Source: Clostridiales bacterium (lineage in GTDB: Bacteria > Bacillota > Clostridia > Lachnospirales > Lachnospiraceae). From it: a stretch of DNA of 64,000 bases. The notes beneath the pieces are model-generated. The model worked only from the letters and a program-made list of their open reading frames with translations, made no database searches and was not told the DNA's origin. The position numbers were made by a program, and so were the translations under genes. Positions 36,611 through 48,036 of the stretch are shown one piece after another; positions within the stretch are counted from its first letter, which is position 1, and each line of letters starts with the position of its first letter. The stretch is from the NCBI GenBank assembly GCA_012839295.1, contig DUNO01000066.1, forward strand, positions 62,001-126,000, read 5' to 3'.

Positions 36611-37949
36611 TCGTCTTCGTTTTCCATTTTCCCGAGTATACCCTTATGACACCTACAATACAGGTGGCGCACCAGTTCAGCGCCGTAGCCCACCAGATTC
36701 CATAAAAACCGATGAGTCTGGTCAGTACAACAGCAAACAAAATCCTGCAGACGACTTCTGTAAATCCCATGATTAACGGCACATTGATATCTCCCGCACC
36801 GCTGAGGAAATTCCTTGTAACCAGTATCATCCCGAGGGCAATATAAAAGAAGCAGGTGATGCGGATCGCATTCCCTCCAATGGTCAGAACCTCCATCTCC
36901 TCCTTATTAATAAAAAGCGTCATGACATGCTCACCGCCAAAATACATTACCGGAAGCATGACTATACTAAATAGGATAATAATGATACTGGCGGCTTCAA
37001 AGCCCTTCTTGACACGGTCAAGCTTGCCGGCCCCCACATTTTGTCCCGTATAAGCTGCCAGGGCCGCACCCACCGACATACCCGGCTGGAGCACCAGCTG
37101 CTCGATTCTGCTATAGACGGTGTTCGCAGCAATTACTACGTCATTATAGCTGTTGATAACGCCCTGCAGCGCCATCATGGAAGAGGAAACCAGGGCATTC
37201 TGCAAGGCTACCGGAATGCCTAACCGAATGCATTTGCGCAGGATTTCCCTATCCATCCGGAATTCCTTCCAGGGCATGCGCAGGATTTTTACCTTTATCA
37301 TTGCATAGACCGTACAGCAGGCCGCAGCAATAATCTGTGACAGCACCGTTGCAAAGGCCACCCCCGGAACATCCCAGTGGAACTGCAATACAAACAATAG
37401 ATCCAATACTATATTCAATACACAAGCCAAGGCCAAAAATATCAATGGCGTAATGGAATCGCCAAAAGCCCGCAGTACCGCTGCCATGCCATTATAACAG
37501 GTGACACCCAGTATCCCGGCAAAGGTTATCTTCATATAGAAATCAGACTGGTCAATAATCGTATCCGGGGTATTTAAAAGCTCCAGAAGCCAACGGCTTG
37601 AAAAGAACCCCACTACACCAAGCACTATGGATACTCCCAGCACCAGGTAGGTAGCCGTCGCAAAGGCTTTGCGCACATTTGCATAATCCTTTGCCCCGAA
37701 ATACTGGCCGATTACGATGGAAACGCCGGTGGACAGGCCAAAGGAAAGGCCGATGATCAGAAACACAAGGGAACCGGTAGCACCAACGGCAGCCAGAGCC
37801 TCACTTCCTACAAACTTCCCCACAACGACGGAATCAACAAGATTATAAAATTGTTGAAATACATTACCAATCAACATTGGCACCGAAAACCTTAGGATCA
37901 GTTTTGCAGGGGAACCCTTTGTCATGTCCTTAGTAATAGATCTTTCCAT
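36597..37949 (-). CDS. MATE family efflux transporter
   Basis: PAKLILRFSVPMLIGNVFQQFYNLVDSVVVGKFVGSEALAAVGATGSLVF; start reassigned to ATG at 37949. Confidence 0.96.
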   Translation of the reverse strand: MERSITKDMTKGSPAKLILRFSVPMLIGNVFQQFYNLVDSVVVGKFVGSEALAAVGATGSLVFLIIGLSFGLSTGVSIVIGQYFGAKDYANVRKAFATATYLVLGVSIVLGVVGFFSSRWLLELLNTPDTIIDQSDFYMKITFAGILGVTCYNGMAAVLRAFGDSITPLIFLALACVLNIVLDLLFVLQFHWDVPGVAFATVLSQIIAAACCTVYAMIKVKILRMPWKEFRMDREILRKCIRLGIPVALQNALVSSSMMALQGVINSYNDVVIAANTVYSRIEQLVLQPGMSVGAALAAYTGQNVGAGKLDRVKKGFEAASIIIILFSIVMLPVMYFGGEHVMTLFINKEEMEVLTIGGNAIRITCFFYIALGMILVTRNFLSGAGDINVPLIMGFTEVVCRILFAVVLTRLIGFYGIWWATALNWCATCIVGVIRVYSGKWKTKTIIHA

Positions 37950-38229
37950 AAAACACCTCATATCTTTCTTGTTCAAATGCGCTAAAGCATATTCTAACAC
38001 AAAAAAATGGCGGGAACAAAGGACTTTATTTTTTTCGTTGAAAATATACAAACCATTCCTTAAATACCCGCTAGATTTGTACCTGGATACCAGCTTAGGC
38101 ACTGTATTTTGCTATTTTCATCAGTTCTGTCCCTTTCCCAACTCATATTTCATGGCCTGTTACATATAATGAAAAAGAGATTTAGCAAGCTAGTATACGT
38201 CATTGATTCTTATTGCTGCCTACGGCAGC

Positions 38230-38349
38230 ATGACGTAAAGGTTGAAGTAATAAAATATATAAACGAAGGGGGGACCGGGTCCATGCCGGCACCATCATAG
38301 CAATCTGTACAATGCAGGGGCAATGCCCGTAGTGATTGGGCATGGACAT
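38230..38349 (+). promoter_or_regulatory. repeat family A copy 1: structured leader element (candidate Ni/Co-type or novel cis-regulatory RNA)
   Basis: P1 arms GTCCATGCC (38279-38287)/GGCATGGAC (38339-38347); near-identical to 60041-60150; abuts the P-type ATPase start. Confidence 0.75.
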
Positions 38350-38353
38350 TAAC

Positions 38354-41065
38354 ATGAACTGGCATAATTTAACCGCTGAGGAAACCTTGAAGGAGCTTTC
38401 TGTCAATCCCGGGCAAGGATTATCTGACGCAGAAGTAAAGAAAAGACAGCAAGCTTATGGCAAGAACATCCTGACTGCAAAGAAACGAACAAACCTGTTG
38501 CTGCGTTTTTTCGCCCAATTTGCAGATTTTATGATATTGATTCTAATCTTTGCTGCCTTCCTTTCCTTTTTAGTATCCTATTTGGAAGGGGAACCTGATT
38601 TTGTTGACCCAATTATTATTCTGCTCATCATCTGCATGAATGCCACCATCGGGGTCATGCAGGAGGCAAGGGCTGAACGTGCCCTGGAAGCGCTCAAGAA
38701 AATGTCCGCCCCCACCGCCCATGCGCTCCGTAACGGTAAAATTTCCGTTGTGGATTCCTCTGAGCTGGTTCCCGGAGATATTATCCTGCTGGAAACAGGA
38801 AGCTTTGTGCCTGCAGATGCACGGCTAATTGAAGCCCATAACCTAAAGGTTGAGGAAGCTTCCCTTACTGGAGAATCCCATTCCGTTGAAAAAACGGCAG
38901 GCATCAGGCTGAATGCGGATACCAGCCTCGGGGACAGGGTCAACCTGGTGCTTGCCACCAGCGTGGTAACCTATGGCAGGGGTCTTGCCATTGTCACTGA
39001 GACAGGTATGAATACCCAGGTGGGCCATATCGCAACCATGATTATGGAGGATGAGACCCCCATGACTCCCCTGCAGAAGCGGCTGGCCAAGACAGGAAAG
39101 GTTCTTGGGATATCGGCAGTTATTATCTGCATTTTCATATTTGCTATGGGGTTATTGAAGCAGCTTCCGATCTTTGACATGTTTATGACCTCCGTCAGCC
39201 TTGCCGTGGCTGCAATACCCGAGGGTCTGCCTGCCATTGTAACCATAATGCTCTCCCTGGGCGTCCAGCGTATGGCAAAGAAGAATGCTGTTATCCGTAA
39301 GCTTCCTGCAGTCGAAACCTTAGGAAGCGCTACAGTCATCTGTTCCGATAAGACCGGAACCTTAACCCAGAATAAAATGACCGTGACCGATATCTGCTCC
39401 CTGAAGGGTAAGGAAAAAATGAACAGCGAATTTGGCTCCTTCCTTCTCTCCCATGGGGCACTATGTAACGATGCCATCCTCCAGGTCGATAAAAAGACCT
39501 CCACCATCAGCGGTGAACCGACGGAAAGTGCGCTGGTCCAGGCCGCATTAAATATTGGCTTAAACAAACTGGAGCTGGAAAAAAGCCACCAGCGGATCAA
39601 TGAAATCCCCTTTGATTCCGGGCGTAAGCTTATGACAACCGTACATAAAACAGCGGATCGGACCTACCGCAGCATAACAAAGGGTGCCTTTGATTTTATG
39701 GTTAACCGCTGTACCCAGTATTATAGCAATGGGCAGCAGCATCCATTGACCCGGGGGGACATAAACCGCCTTACCATGTTAAATAATGCCATGACGGAAA
39801 ACGCTTTACGGGTTATTGCCGTAGCTTATAAAAACCTGCCAAATTCCTCCGTCAAGGTGACCCCTGCTGAGCTGGAAAATGACCTTACCTTTATTGGCTT
39901 AATCGGCATGATAGACCCGCCCCGTGAAGAAGTCAAGGAAGCCGTGGCTACCTGCCGCCAGGCCGGAATCCGCCCTATCATGATTACCGGCGACCATGTC
40001 CTGACCGCCACCGCTATTGCGAAGGAGCTTGGAATCCTCCGGGAGAACGAGCATGCGGTTACCGGGGATATGCTCTCTAAAATGAGTAATGAGGAATTGT
40101 GCGGGAACATCAATAATTACAGTGTATTTGCCCGCGTGTCCCCGGAGCATAAGGTCCGCATCGTGAAAGCCCTCCAAAGCCGGGGTGAAGTCGTTGCCAT
40201 GACGGGTGACGGTGTAAATGATGCCCCTGCCTTAAATGCCGCCGACATCGGCTGCTCCATGGGCATCACCGGAACAGATGTTGCCAAGAACGCTTCTGAT
40301 ATGATCCTGACGGATGACAACTTCGCTACCATTGTCTCCGCCGTGAAGGAAGGCCGGGGTATTTATGACAATATTAAAAAAGCCGTTCATTTCCTGCTTT
40401 CCAGTAATATTGGTGAGATATTGACTATTTTTGTGGCAATCCTGCTGGGTCTGCCCACCCCTTTGGTCGCTGTCCAATTATTATGGGTGAACCTTGTAAC
40501 CGACTCCCTGCCCGCTATCGCCCTGGGCGTAGAGCCGGCAGAGAAGGATATCATGAGAAAGCCTCCTATTTCACCGAAAAAGGGGATGTTCGCAGATGGC
40601 CTGGCGCTCCGTATCATTATAGAGGGCTGCATGATCGGCTCCCTGGCTCTGCTGGCCTTTGTCATCGGCTACCACCATTATGACATCCCCGCCTTTTATG
40701 AATCCCTTTCCGGGCAGGATAGCGGCGTCCAGCTCCCTGGCACCTACCTTCCCTGGGTTGGAAGGACCATGTGCTTTGCAGTATTAAGCCTTTCACAGCT
40801 GTTCCATTCCTTTAATATGAGGAGCGAACACTCCCTGTCCGAGATTGGTGTGTTCGGTAATAAAAACCTGGTACTGTCCTTTATTGTATGTACATTTTTA
40901 CAGGTATTCGTAATCACCTTTGCGCCGCTGGCTTCTGTGTTCCAGATCGTTCCCCTGACCGCCAGGCAATGGTCCATTACCCTTTTGCTCTCCTTTATGC
41001 CAATTGTACTGGTTGAGCTCCAGAAAAAACTAAATTTAAGGCCCAATAAAGGTAAAGCCCGATGA
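38354..41065 (+). CDS. cation-translocating P-type ATPase (Ca2+-ATPase/PMA1-like)
   Basis: VICSDKTGTLTQNKM, MTGDGVNDAPALNAADIG, TGESHSVEK. Confidence 0.97.
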   Translation: MNWHNLTAEETLKELSVNPGQGLSDAEVKKRQQAYGKNILTAKKRTNLLLRFFAQFADFMILILIFAAFLSFLVSYLEGEPDFVDPIIILLIICMNATIGVMQEARAERALEALKKMSAPTAHALRNGKISVVDSSELVPGDIILLETGSFVPADARLIEAHNLKVEEASLTGESHSVEKTAGIRLNADTSLGDRVNLVLATSVVTYGRGLAIVTETGMNTQVGHIATMIMEDETPMTPLQKRLAKTGKVLGISAVIICIFIFAMGLLKQLPIFDMFMTSVSLAVAAIPEGLPAIVTIMLSLGVQRMAKKNAVIRKLPAVETLGSATVICSDKTGTLTQNKMTVTDICSLKGKEKMNSEFGSFLLSHGALCNDAILQVDKKTSTISGEPTESALVQAALNIGLNKLELEKSHQRINEIPFDSGRKLMTTVHKTADRTYRSITKGAFDFMVNRCTQYYSNGQQHPLTRGDINRLTMLNNAMTENALRVIAVAYKNLPNSSVKVTPAELENDLTFIGLIGMIDPPREEVKEAVATCRQAGIRPIMITGDHVLTATAIAKELGILRENEHAVTGDMLSKMSNEELCGNINNYSVFARVSPEHKVRIVKALQSRGEVVAMTGDGVNDAPALNAADIGCSMGITGTDVAKNASDMILTDDNFATIVSAVKEGRGIYDNIKKAVHFLLSSNIGEILTIFVAILLGLPTPLVAVQLLWVNLVTDSLPAIALGVEPAEKDIMRKPPISPKKGMFADGLALRIIIEGCMIGSLALLAFVIGYHHYDIPAFYESLSGQDSGVQLPGTYLPWVGRTMCFAVLSLSQLFHSFNMRSEHSLSEIGVFGNKNLVLSFIVCTFLQVFVITFAPLASVFQIVPLTARQWSITLLLSFMPIVLVELQKKLNLRPNKGKAR

Positions 41066-41227
41066 AAGATCATACCCCTGCGAAAGGATGGGGCATCCAT
41101 AAGAAATACTTGCCGACGTAAAAATAGATAGATAGCCATGCTTGAAGTTTTCTTCATTTAGTTATATAGTTGTTATATAGCTATAGGAAAATTGTGAAGA
41201 AAGAAAAGAGATTTGCGAGGTGCTGCC

Positions 41228-41434
41228 ATGGATTCTAAACCAACCATGCAATATACAAGAGAAAGATTATTTGATGATCCGGAATTTGACCGTTTTTCCC
41301 TATATGATAACATGCCCTACCAATGGGATACCGACTCAAATATTGATAAAATCTTCCGCAAGGAGACCGGTAACCTTATTAAAGGGTACCGGTGTAAAAT
41401 GGATGAGCCGGTAGAGCTGAAATTTTCGGAATAA
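41228..41434 (+). CDS. small hypothetical protein
   Basis: 69-73 aa acidic ORF with upstream GCGAGG; terminator follows. Confidence 0.5.
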   Translation: MDSKPTMQYTRERLFDDPEFDRFSLYDNMPYQWDTDSNIDKIFRKETGNLIKGYRCKMDEPVELKFSE

Positions 41435-41532
41435 TCGCGGCTGGGTAAGAGCTGGCTTTACATATGCTTATTTAACAAAAAAACAGTTGTTACCGGCCTG
41501 AATTTAATAGTAATTTACTTTGGTAATATGGG

Positions 41533-41561
41533 GCTGCACCTCGAATGGTGCAGCTTTTTTG
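41533..41561 (+). terminator. rho-independent terminator
   Basis: GCTGCACC tcgaat GGTGCAGC TTTTTT. Confidence 0.9.
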
Positions 41562-41694
41562 TATATATTGCACAATTTTATCATAGAAATCCTGAAATAA
41601 TATATTTTACTTTTTGTAAAATTGATGTATAATTTACCGTAAGTGAATTTTCTTTATTTATGAATCTGAACTATTTATCAAAGGCGATGACGAG

Positions 41695-42330
41695 GTGAAA
41701 AAGTTGAAAGTAATCAGCTTAACAAATAATTCAACGAACTGCTATCTTCTTCCTGCAAATGACGGTTGGCTTCTGGTCGATACCGGTTTACCGGATACAT
41801 TTTCACATTTATTACAGCTGCTATTCAAAAACAGCATTTCAATTTATGAGATTAATTATCTACTAATCACCCATTTCCATCCGGATCATGCCGGTCTTGT
41901 ACAAAATCTCAGGGACTTGGGAACAAATTTAATTGTTCATGAAGACCAGATACCATATATACAAAAATTGAACAGCTTTTATAAGAAGAATCCAAGGGCG
42001 AATTTCAGGGATATTGTTCCACACCATATTATCACGGTTTCAGATTCCGGCAGCAGGGATTACCTGCAGTCCATCGGGATTGCCGGCGATATCATTATGA
42101 CCCCGGGGCACAGCGATGACAGTGTCAGCCTGGTAATTGATGATAACTGTGCATTTATTGGAGATTTACCGGCCTATCATTTGATAGAGGCTTATAACGA
42201 TGCTGTAATTAGTGACAGCTGGAATGTGCTCCAGACCCATAATATCAACCTCGTCTATCCCGGGCACGGGGAGCCCTATGTGCTGGATCCCTCCAGACAG
42301 CTGGTGGAGAGCCAGAATTTTCTTGTATAG
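41695..42330 (+). CDS. MBL-fold metallo-hydrolase
   Basis: LLITHFHPDHAGLV, MTPGHSDDSVSLV, VYPGHGEP. Confidence 0.95.
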   Translation: MKKLKVISLTNNSTNCYLLPANDGWLLVDTGLPDTFSHLLQLLFKNSISIYEINYLLITHFHPDHAGLVQNLRDLGTNLIVHEDQIPYIQKLNSFYKKNPRANFRDIVPHHIITVSDSGSRDYLQSIGIAGDIIMTPGHSDDSVSLVIDDNCAFIGDLPAYHLIEAYNDAVISDSWNVLQTHNINLVYPGHGEPYVLDPSRQLVESQNFLV

Positions 42331-42361
42331 TATAATGTAATCTTCTCGTTAGGAAATATTA

Positions 42362-42424
42362 AAAGGGCCCCGGCTGATATACATAACGCTTCTGCTTTAT
42401 GCATATCGGCCGGAGGCCTTTCAA
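42362..42424. terminator. terminator between convergent MBL-hydrolase and eno region
   Basis: GGCCCCGGCTGATATACATAA...TTATGCATATCGGCCGGAGGCC imperfect stem. Confidence 0.75.
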
Positions 42425-42594
42425 TTTCTCACTTTATTTATCTCTTTGTTCCTAATTTGTAGTATTCTTATTTCTACCTTTGTAATATCCTTATTTCTAT
42501 CGATATACTTTTTCTATTTGTAGTATCCATATCCTTTTCTATTTACTTCTTTTTTCTATCCGCATCTATAGCTTGCTTTGAAAGAGATGATTCC

Positions 42595-43923
<1,329 letters not shown>

Positions 43924-43951
43924 TTATGAGTTATTATGTGTGGCTTTTACA

Positions 43952-43991
43952 CTAGTGTACTGTCCCATTTACGAATGAGACAGTACACTAG
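43952..43991. repeat. near-perfect 18-bp-stem palindrome upstream of eno
   Basis: CTAGTGTACTGTCcCATT tacg AATGaGACAGTACACTAG, one mismatch. Confidence 0.85.
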
Positions 43992-44350
43992 GTGTGCATG
44001 CTACACGTTGTACACAAAATCAATTTCTATTATTAACTTTTATATGGAAAGTATACGTAAAAATGAATTAACTTTCCTTATTAAAAGTTTATAGCATTGG
44101 GAAAGGGCTTTACTATGATTCAAATCACATAACCGCATCGGCCACACAACTATATCATAATACAAACGCCTGCCTACTTCAATATTTTACTAATAGAATA
44201 TATGATATAATTTCTCTTTTTCCATAGATTGGATTGCTATGCAATTTAAAACTTGATATACTAATCTAATAAAATGAAAGACCGGTAATTACGAAACAGC
44301 ATAGTTGAGCGCAATTACCTAAAAATAACAGAAGTAGAGAGGAAGCAACC

Positions 44351-45856
44351 ATGAGCAAAACATTTGAAAAACTACAGCCCCATCTGGAAAAATCCATGGC
44401 TTTACAAACTGCACGGAATCTTTTTGATTGGGATGACCAGACCGCAGCTCCCTTTGAAGCCGCAGATTATACCTCTAAAGTAATCGGTATTCTTTCTGAT
44501 GAATATATGAAAAGCTTAATCAATGACGAGGTACGTAAGCTTCTAAAAAAGCTGCAGGATAAAAAGGAACAGGAGGAGCTTGACGCGAAGGAAAAGGCTA
44601 TCGTCAAAGAGCTTGCTAAAATCTATGACCAATTGGAGAGCGTGCCTCCCGAAGAATACCGCGCCTTTAGCGAGCTGACCTCCGTCGCCAGCCGGAAATG
44701 GGCAAAAGCAAAAAAGGACAACCGTTTTGAAGATTTTGCACCATATTTGAAGAAAATAATAGACTATAAGAAAAAATTTGCCGGTTACCGTGTAAAGGGG
44801 GACAAAAGGCCCTATGATATCCTTCTTAGTGATTTCGATGAATGCTTTTTGATGAAGGAGCTGGATGAATTCTTTGACCGGGTGAAGCAGGAAATCATCC
44901 CCTTATTGAAGGAAGTGGCTAAAAAGGCAGATACCATTGATAAAAGCTATAATTATCTCAGCTATGATATTGAAAAACAGCGGGAATTCTGCAAATATCT
45001 TGCCGGTTATGTGGGTTTTGACTTTAACCGTGGCGTTATAGCGGAAAGCGAGCATCCCTTTACCACGAATCTCCATAACCATGATGTCCGGATTACGGAC
45101 CGCTACATGGAAAACAACCTGGAAAGCGCCATGTTCTCCATGATCCACGAAAGCGGCCACGCTTTATATGAGATGAATATTGATGATGCCCTGACCCAGA
45201 CCCTCGTTGGTGCAGGAGCTTCCATGGGTATGCACGAATCACAATCCCGATTTTATGAAAATGTATTGGGCAGAAGTACAGAGTTCTGGGAGCCAATCTA
45301 TGAAAAGCTGGTGGCCACTTATCCTGAGAATCTCTCCGATATCTCCCTGGAGCATTTTATAAAGGGAATTAATAAGGCGGCGCCAAGCCTGATCCGTACC
45401 GAAGCAGATGAGCTTTCCTATTGCATCCATATTATAATCCGCTATGAAATTGAGAAGATGATCTTCGCCGATGAAGTGACCGTAGAGGATCTGCCCAAGG
45501 TATGGAACCAGAAGTACCAGGAATATATGGGTATCACCCCTACTACCGATACGGAAGGCATCCTCCAGGATGTCCATTGGTCTTTCGGCGAATTTGGCTA
45601 TTTCCCCTCCTATGCGGTCGGTACTGCCGTAGCCTCCCAGCTCTATGCCTGCATGAAGGAGAAGATGCCTCTGGAGGAGTACTTGAAAACAGGTAATTTA
45701 ACTCCAATCCGGGAATTTCTGCGTGACAGCATCCACAAGCACGGTGCCATAAAAAATACGAATGAACTATTAAAGGATGTCTGCGGTGAAGATTTCCGTG
45801 CTGAATATTACGTAAATTATTTAAAGGAAAAATATACGAAGCTATATAATTTGTAA
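44351..45856 (+). CDS. M32 family carboxypeptidase (Taq-type)
   Basis: [11 protein letters not shown] (HExxH), [31 protein letters not shown]-type motif. Confidence 0.96.
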   Translation: [501 protein letters not shown]

Positions 45857-45943
45857 TTATTTTTTCTGATCGGTATTATTGGTATAGTTTTTACTTAAAT
45901 TCATTGAAACAGCTTCAAATTCATTGAAATTCGTCCCATAGAA

Positions 45944-45991
45944 TACTTCGCAGCCTAAGTATAACAGATGCTTGGGCCGCGAAGTTTCTTT
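45944..45991 (+). terminator. terminator of the M32 carboxypeptidase gene
   Basis: ACTTCGCaGCCtAAG...CTTgGGCcGCGAAGT ttcttt. Confidence 0.75.
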
Positions 45992-46098
45992 GCATATTTA
46001 TAAATTTTTGTTGCATATTTTTATAAAACAAGGTAATATAGGTTAATAATGCAAGCTATAAATCAGAAAGCCGCAGCCACGGCAGAACGGAGGAAACT

Positions 46099-47472
46099 AT
46101 GAAACTTTGGGGCGGACGCTTTACCAAGGAAACCAATCAGCTGGTTCATAATTTTAATGCATCTATTTCCTTTGACCAGAAATTTTTCAAGCAGGATATC
46201 GAAGGAAGTATCGCTCATGTGACAATGTTAGCAAAGCAGGGGATCATAAGTGGGGAGGAAAAAGACCGGATTACCGCCGGCCTGTCCGGGATCCTGGAGG
46301 ATATTATAAATGGCACTTTAGAAATCGATGGGGAGCATGAGGATATCCACAGCTTTGTAGAAGCCCATCTGATCGAACGTATCGGAGCTGCCGGCAAGAA
46401 GCTCCATACGGGGCGCAGCCGTAATGACCAGGTTGCCCTGGATATGAAATTATATACAAGGGATGAGATCGGGGAAATCGACGGGTTACTTAAAAGCCTG
46501 CTGCAGGAGCTCCATGAAATCATGAAGTCCAATACGGACACCTTTATGCCAGGCTTCACCCATCTGCAGAAGGCACAGCCCGTGACCCTGGCCCATCATG
46601 TCGGGGCGTATTTTGAAATGTTTAAGAGGGATCGTTCAAGGCTTAGTGACATATCCAAACGCCTAAACCTCTCCCCTCTCGGCTCAGGTGCCCTCGCCGG
46701 TACGACCTATCCCTTAGACCGCAGCCTTACTGCAGAGCTTCTGGGCTTTGACGGCCCTACCTTAAACAGCATGGACAGCGTCTCTGACCGGGATTACCTG
46801 ATTGAATTATTAAGTGCACTGTCCACAATCATGATGCATTTAAGCCGCTTTAGTGAGGAGATCATTATCTGGAACAGCAACGAATACCGTTTCGTCGAGC
46901 TGGACGATGCCTATTCCACCGGCTCCAGCATTATGCCCCAGAAAAAGAACCCTGATATTGCAGAGCTGGTCAGGGGAAAGACAGGACGCGTTTACGGTGC
47001 CCTCATGTCCCTGCTCACGGTGATGAAGGGATTGCCGCTGGCCTATAATAAAGACATGCAGGAGGACAAGGAGCTTACCTTTGATGCCATCGATACCGTA
47101 AAGGGCTGCCTCGCACTGTTTACCGGCATGGTAGCTACCATGAAATTCCAAAAGGACAATATGGCCGGCAGCGCAAAGAACGGCTTTACCAACGCCACGG
47201 ATGCGGCGGATTACCTTGTGAACAAGGGGGTCCCCTTCCGGGATGCCCATGGCATCGTAGGGCAGCTTGTGCTCTATTGCATCAGTAGGGATATCACCCT
47301 GGACGATATGAGCCTGGAGGAATTCAAGGGCATCAGCCCTGTATTTGACCAGGATATCTATGAAGCGATCAGTATGACGACCTGTGTTAATAAGAGGAAT
47401 ACCATCGGTGCCCCGGGTATCGACGCTATGGCAGAGATATTGAAGCTGAATGAGAAATATCTGGCCATTTAA
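46099..47472 (+). CDS. argH: argininosuccinate lyase
   Basis: [58 protein letters not shown]. Confidence 0.98.
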   Translation: MKLWGGRFTKETNQLVHNFNASISFDQKFFKQDIEGSIAHVTMLAKQGIISGEEKDRITAGLSGILEDIINGTLEIDGEHEDIHSFVEAHLIERIGAAGKKLHTGRSRNDQVALDMKLYTRDEIGEIDGLLKSLLQELHEIMKSNTDTFMPGFTHLQKAQPVTLAHHVGAYFEMFKRDRSRLSDISKRLNLSPLGSGALAGTTYPLDRSLTAELLGFDGPTLNSMDSVSDRDYLIELLSALSTIMMHLSRFSEEIIIWNSNEYRFVELDDAYSTGSSIMPQKKNPDIAELVRGKTGRVYGALMSLLTVMKGLPLAYNKDMQEDKELTFDAIDTVKGCLALFTGMVATMKFQKDNMAGSAKNGFTNATDAADYLVNKGVPFRDAHGIVGQLVLYCISRDITLDDMSLEEFKGISPVFDQDIYEAISMTTCVNKRNTIGAPGIDAMAEILKLNEKYLAI

Positions 47473-47540
47473 GTAGATTTCATTGTCCATTTACCTACCC
47501 AGCTATAAATAGTTAAAAAATTGAATATCCAACCGCAATA

Positions 47541-47588
47541 AAAGTCCAGTTAACAGATAGTTCCCCTATTTGTCAGCCGGACTTTTTC
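47541..47588 (+). terminator. terminator of argH
   Basis: AAAGTCCaG...CcGGACTTT tt. Confidence 0.65.
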
Positions 47589-47690
47589 CGTATAAGGATT
47601 GACATTTACCTAACAACGCCTTATACTTATCTTTGTTAAGACATTAACAATCTTAGGTTATTTCATCGCCAGAGAAGGAGATTTTGTTTT

Positions 47691-47981
47691 ATGAACATTT
47701 ACATCTGTGTCGGCAGTTCCTGCCACCTCAAAGGATCTTATGATATTATTCAGCTTATGAAAGAAGCCATTTCCACGAATGAACTTGAAGATAAGGTAAA
47801 GCTCTCGGCAGCCTTCTGTCTCGGACGCTGCACTGATGGAGTATCCGTAAAAATAGATGACGGCGTTATTTGTGGCGTATCGAGGGAGAATTTCAACCAA
47901 TTCTTCCAGGAGCATGTATTAAAACAAATCGCCAAAACGAACAATTGGCCGTCAGGCCACGAAGTGTCGGATGTGAAATGA
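47691..47981 (+). CDS. thioredoxin-like [2Fe-2S] ferredoxin (NuoE/HydA-associated type)
   Basis: MNIYICVGSSCHLKGSY...FCLGRCTDGVSVKID; RBS AGAAGGAGA. Confidence 0.92.
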   Translation: MNIYICVGSSCHLKGSYDIIQLMKEAISTNELEDKVKLSAAFCLGRCTDGVSVKIDDGVICGVSRENFNQFFQEHVLKQIAKTNNWPSGHEVSDVK

Positions 47982-47994
47982 TCTTCATTCCACA
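47943..47994 (-). repeat. palindromic dispersed repeat family C, copy 2; overlaps the ferredoxin 3' end
   Basis: Reverse complement similar to 142-193; encodes the last ~12 codons and stop of the upstream ORF. Confidence 0.7.
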
Positions 47995-48036
47995 ATGAAT
48001 TCTTAATCCCCATATTTGAAAGGTTTTGATATTACT

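Noticed and set aside
38971-39600. Long minus-strand ORFs inside the P-type ATPase gene (also 38578-38958 and 40744-41157)
   Set aside because: Antisense to a strongly conserved P-type ATPase frame.
46840-47490. 216-aa minus-strand ORF opposite argH
   Set aside because: Shadow ORF of argH; no recognisable domain.
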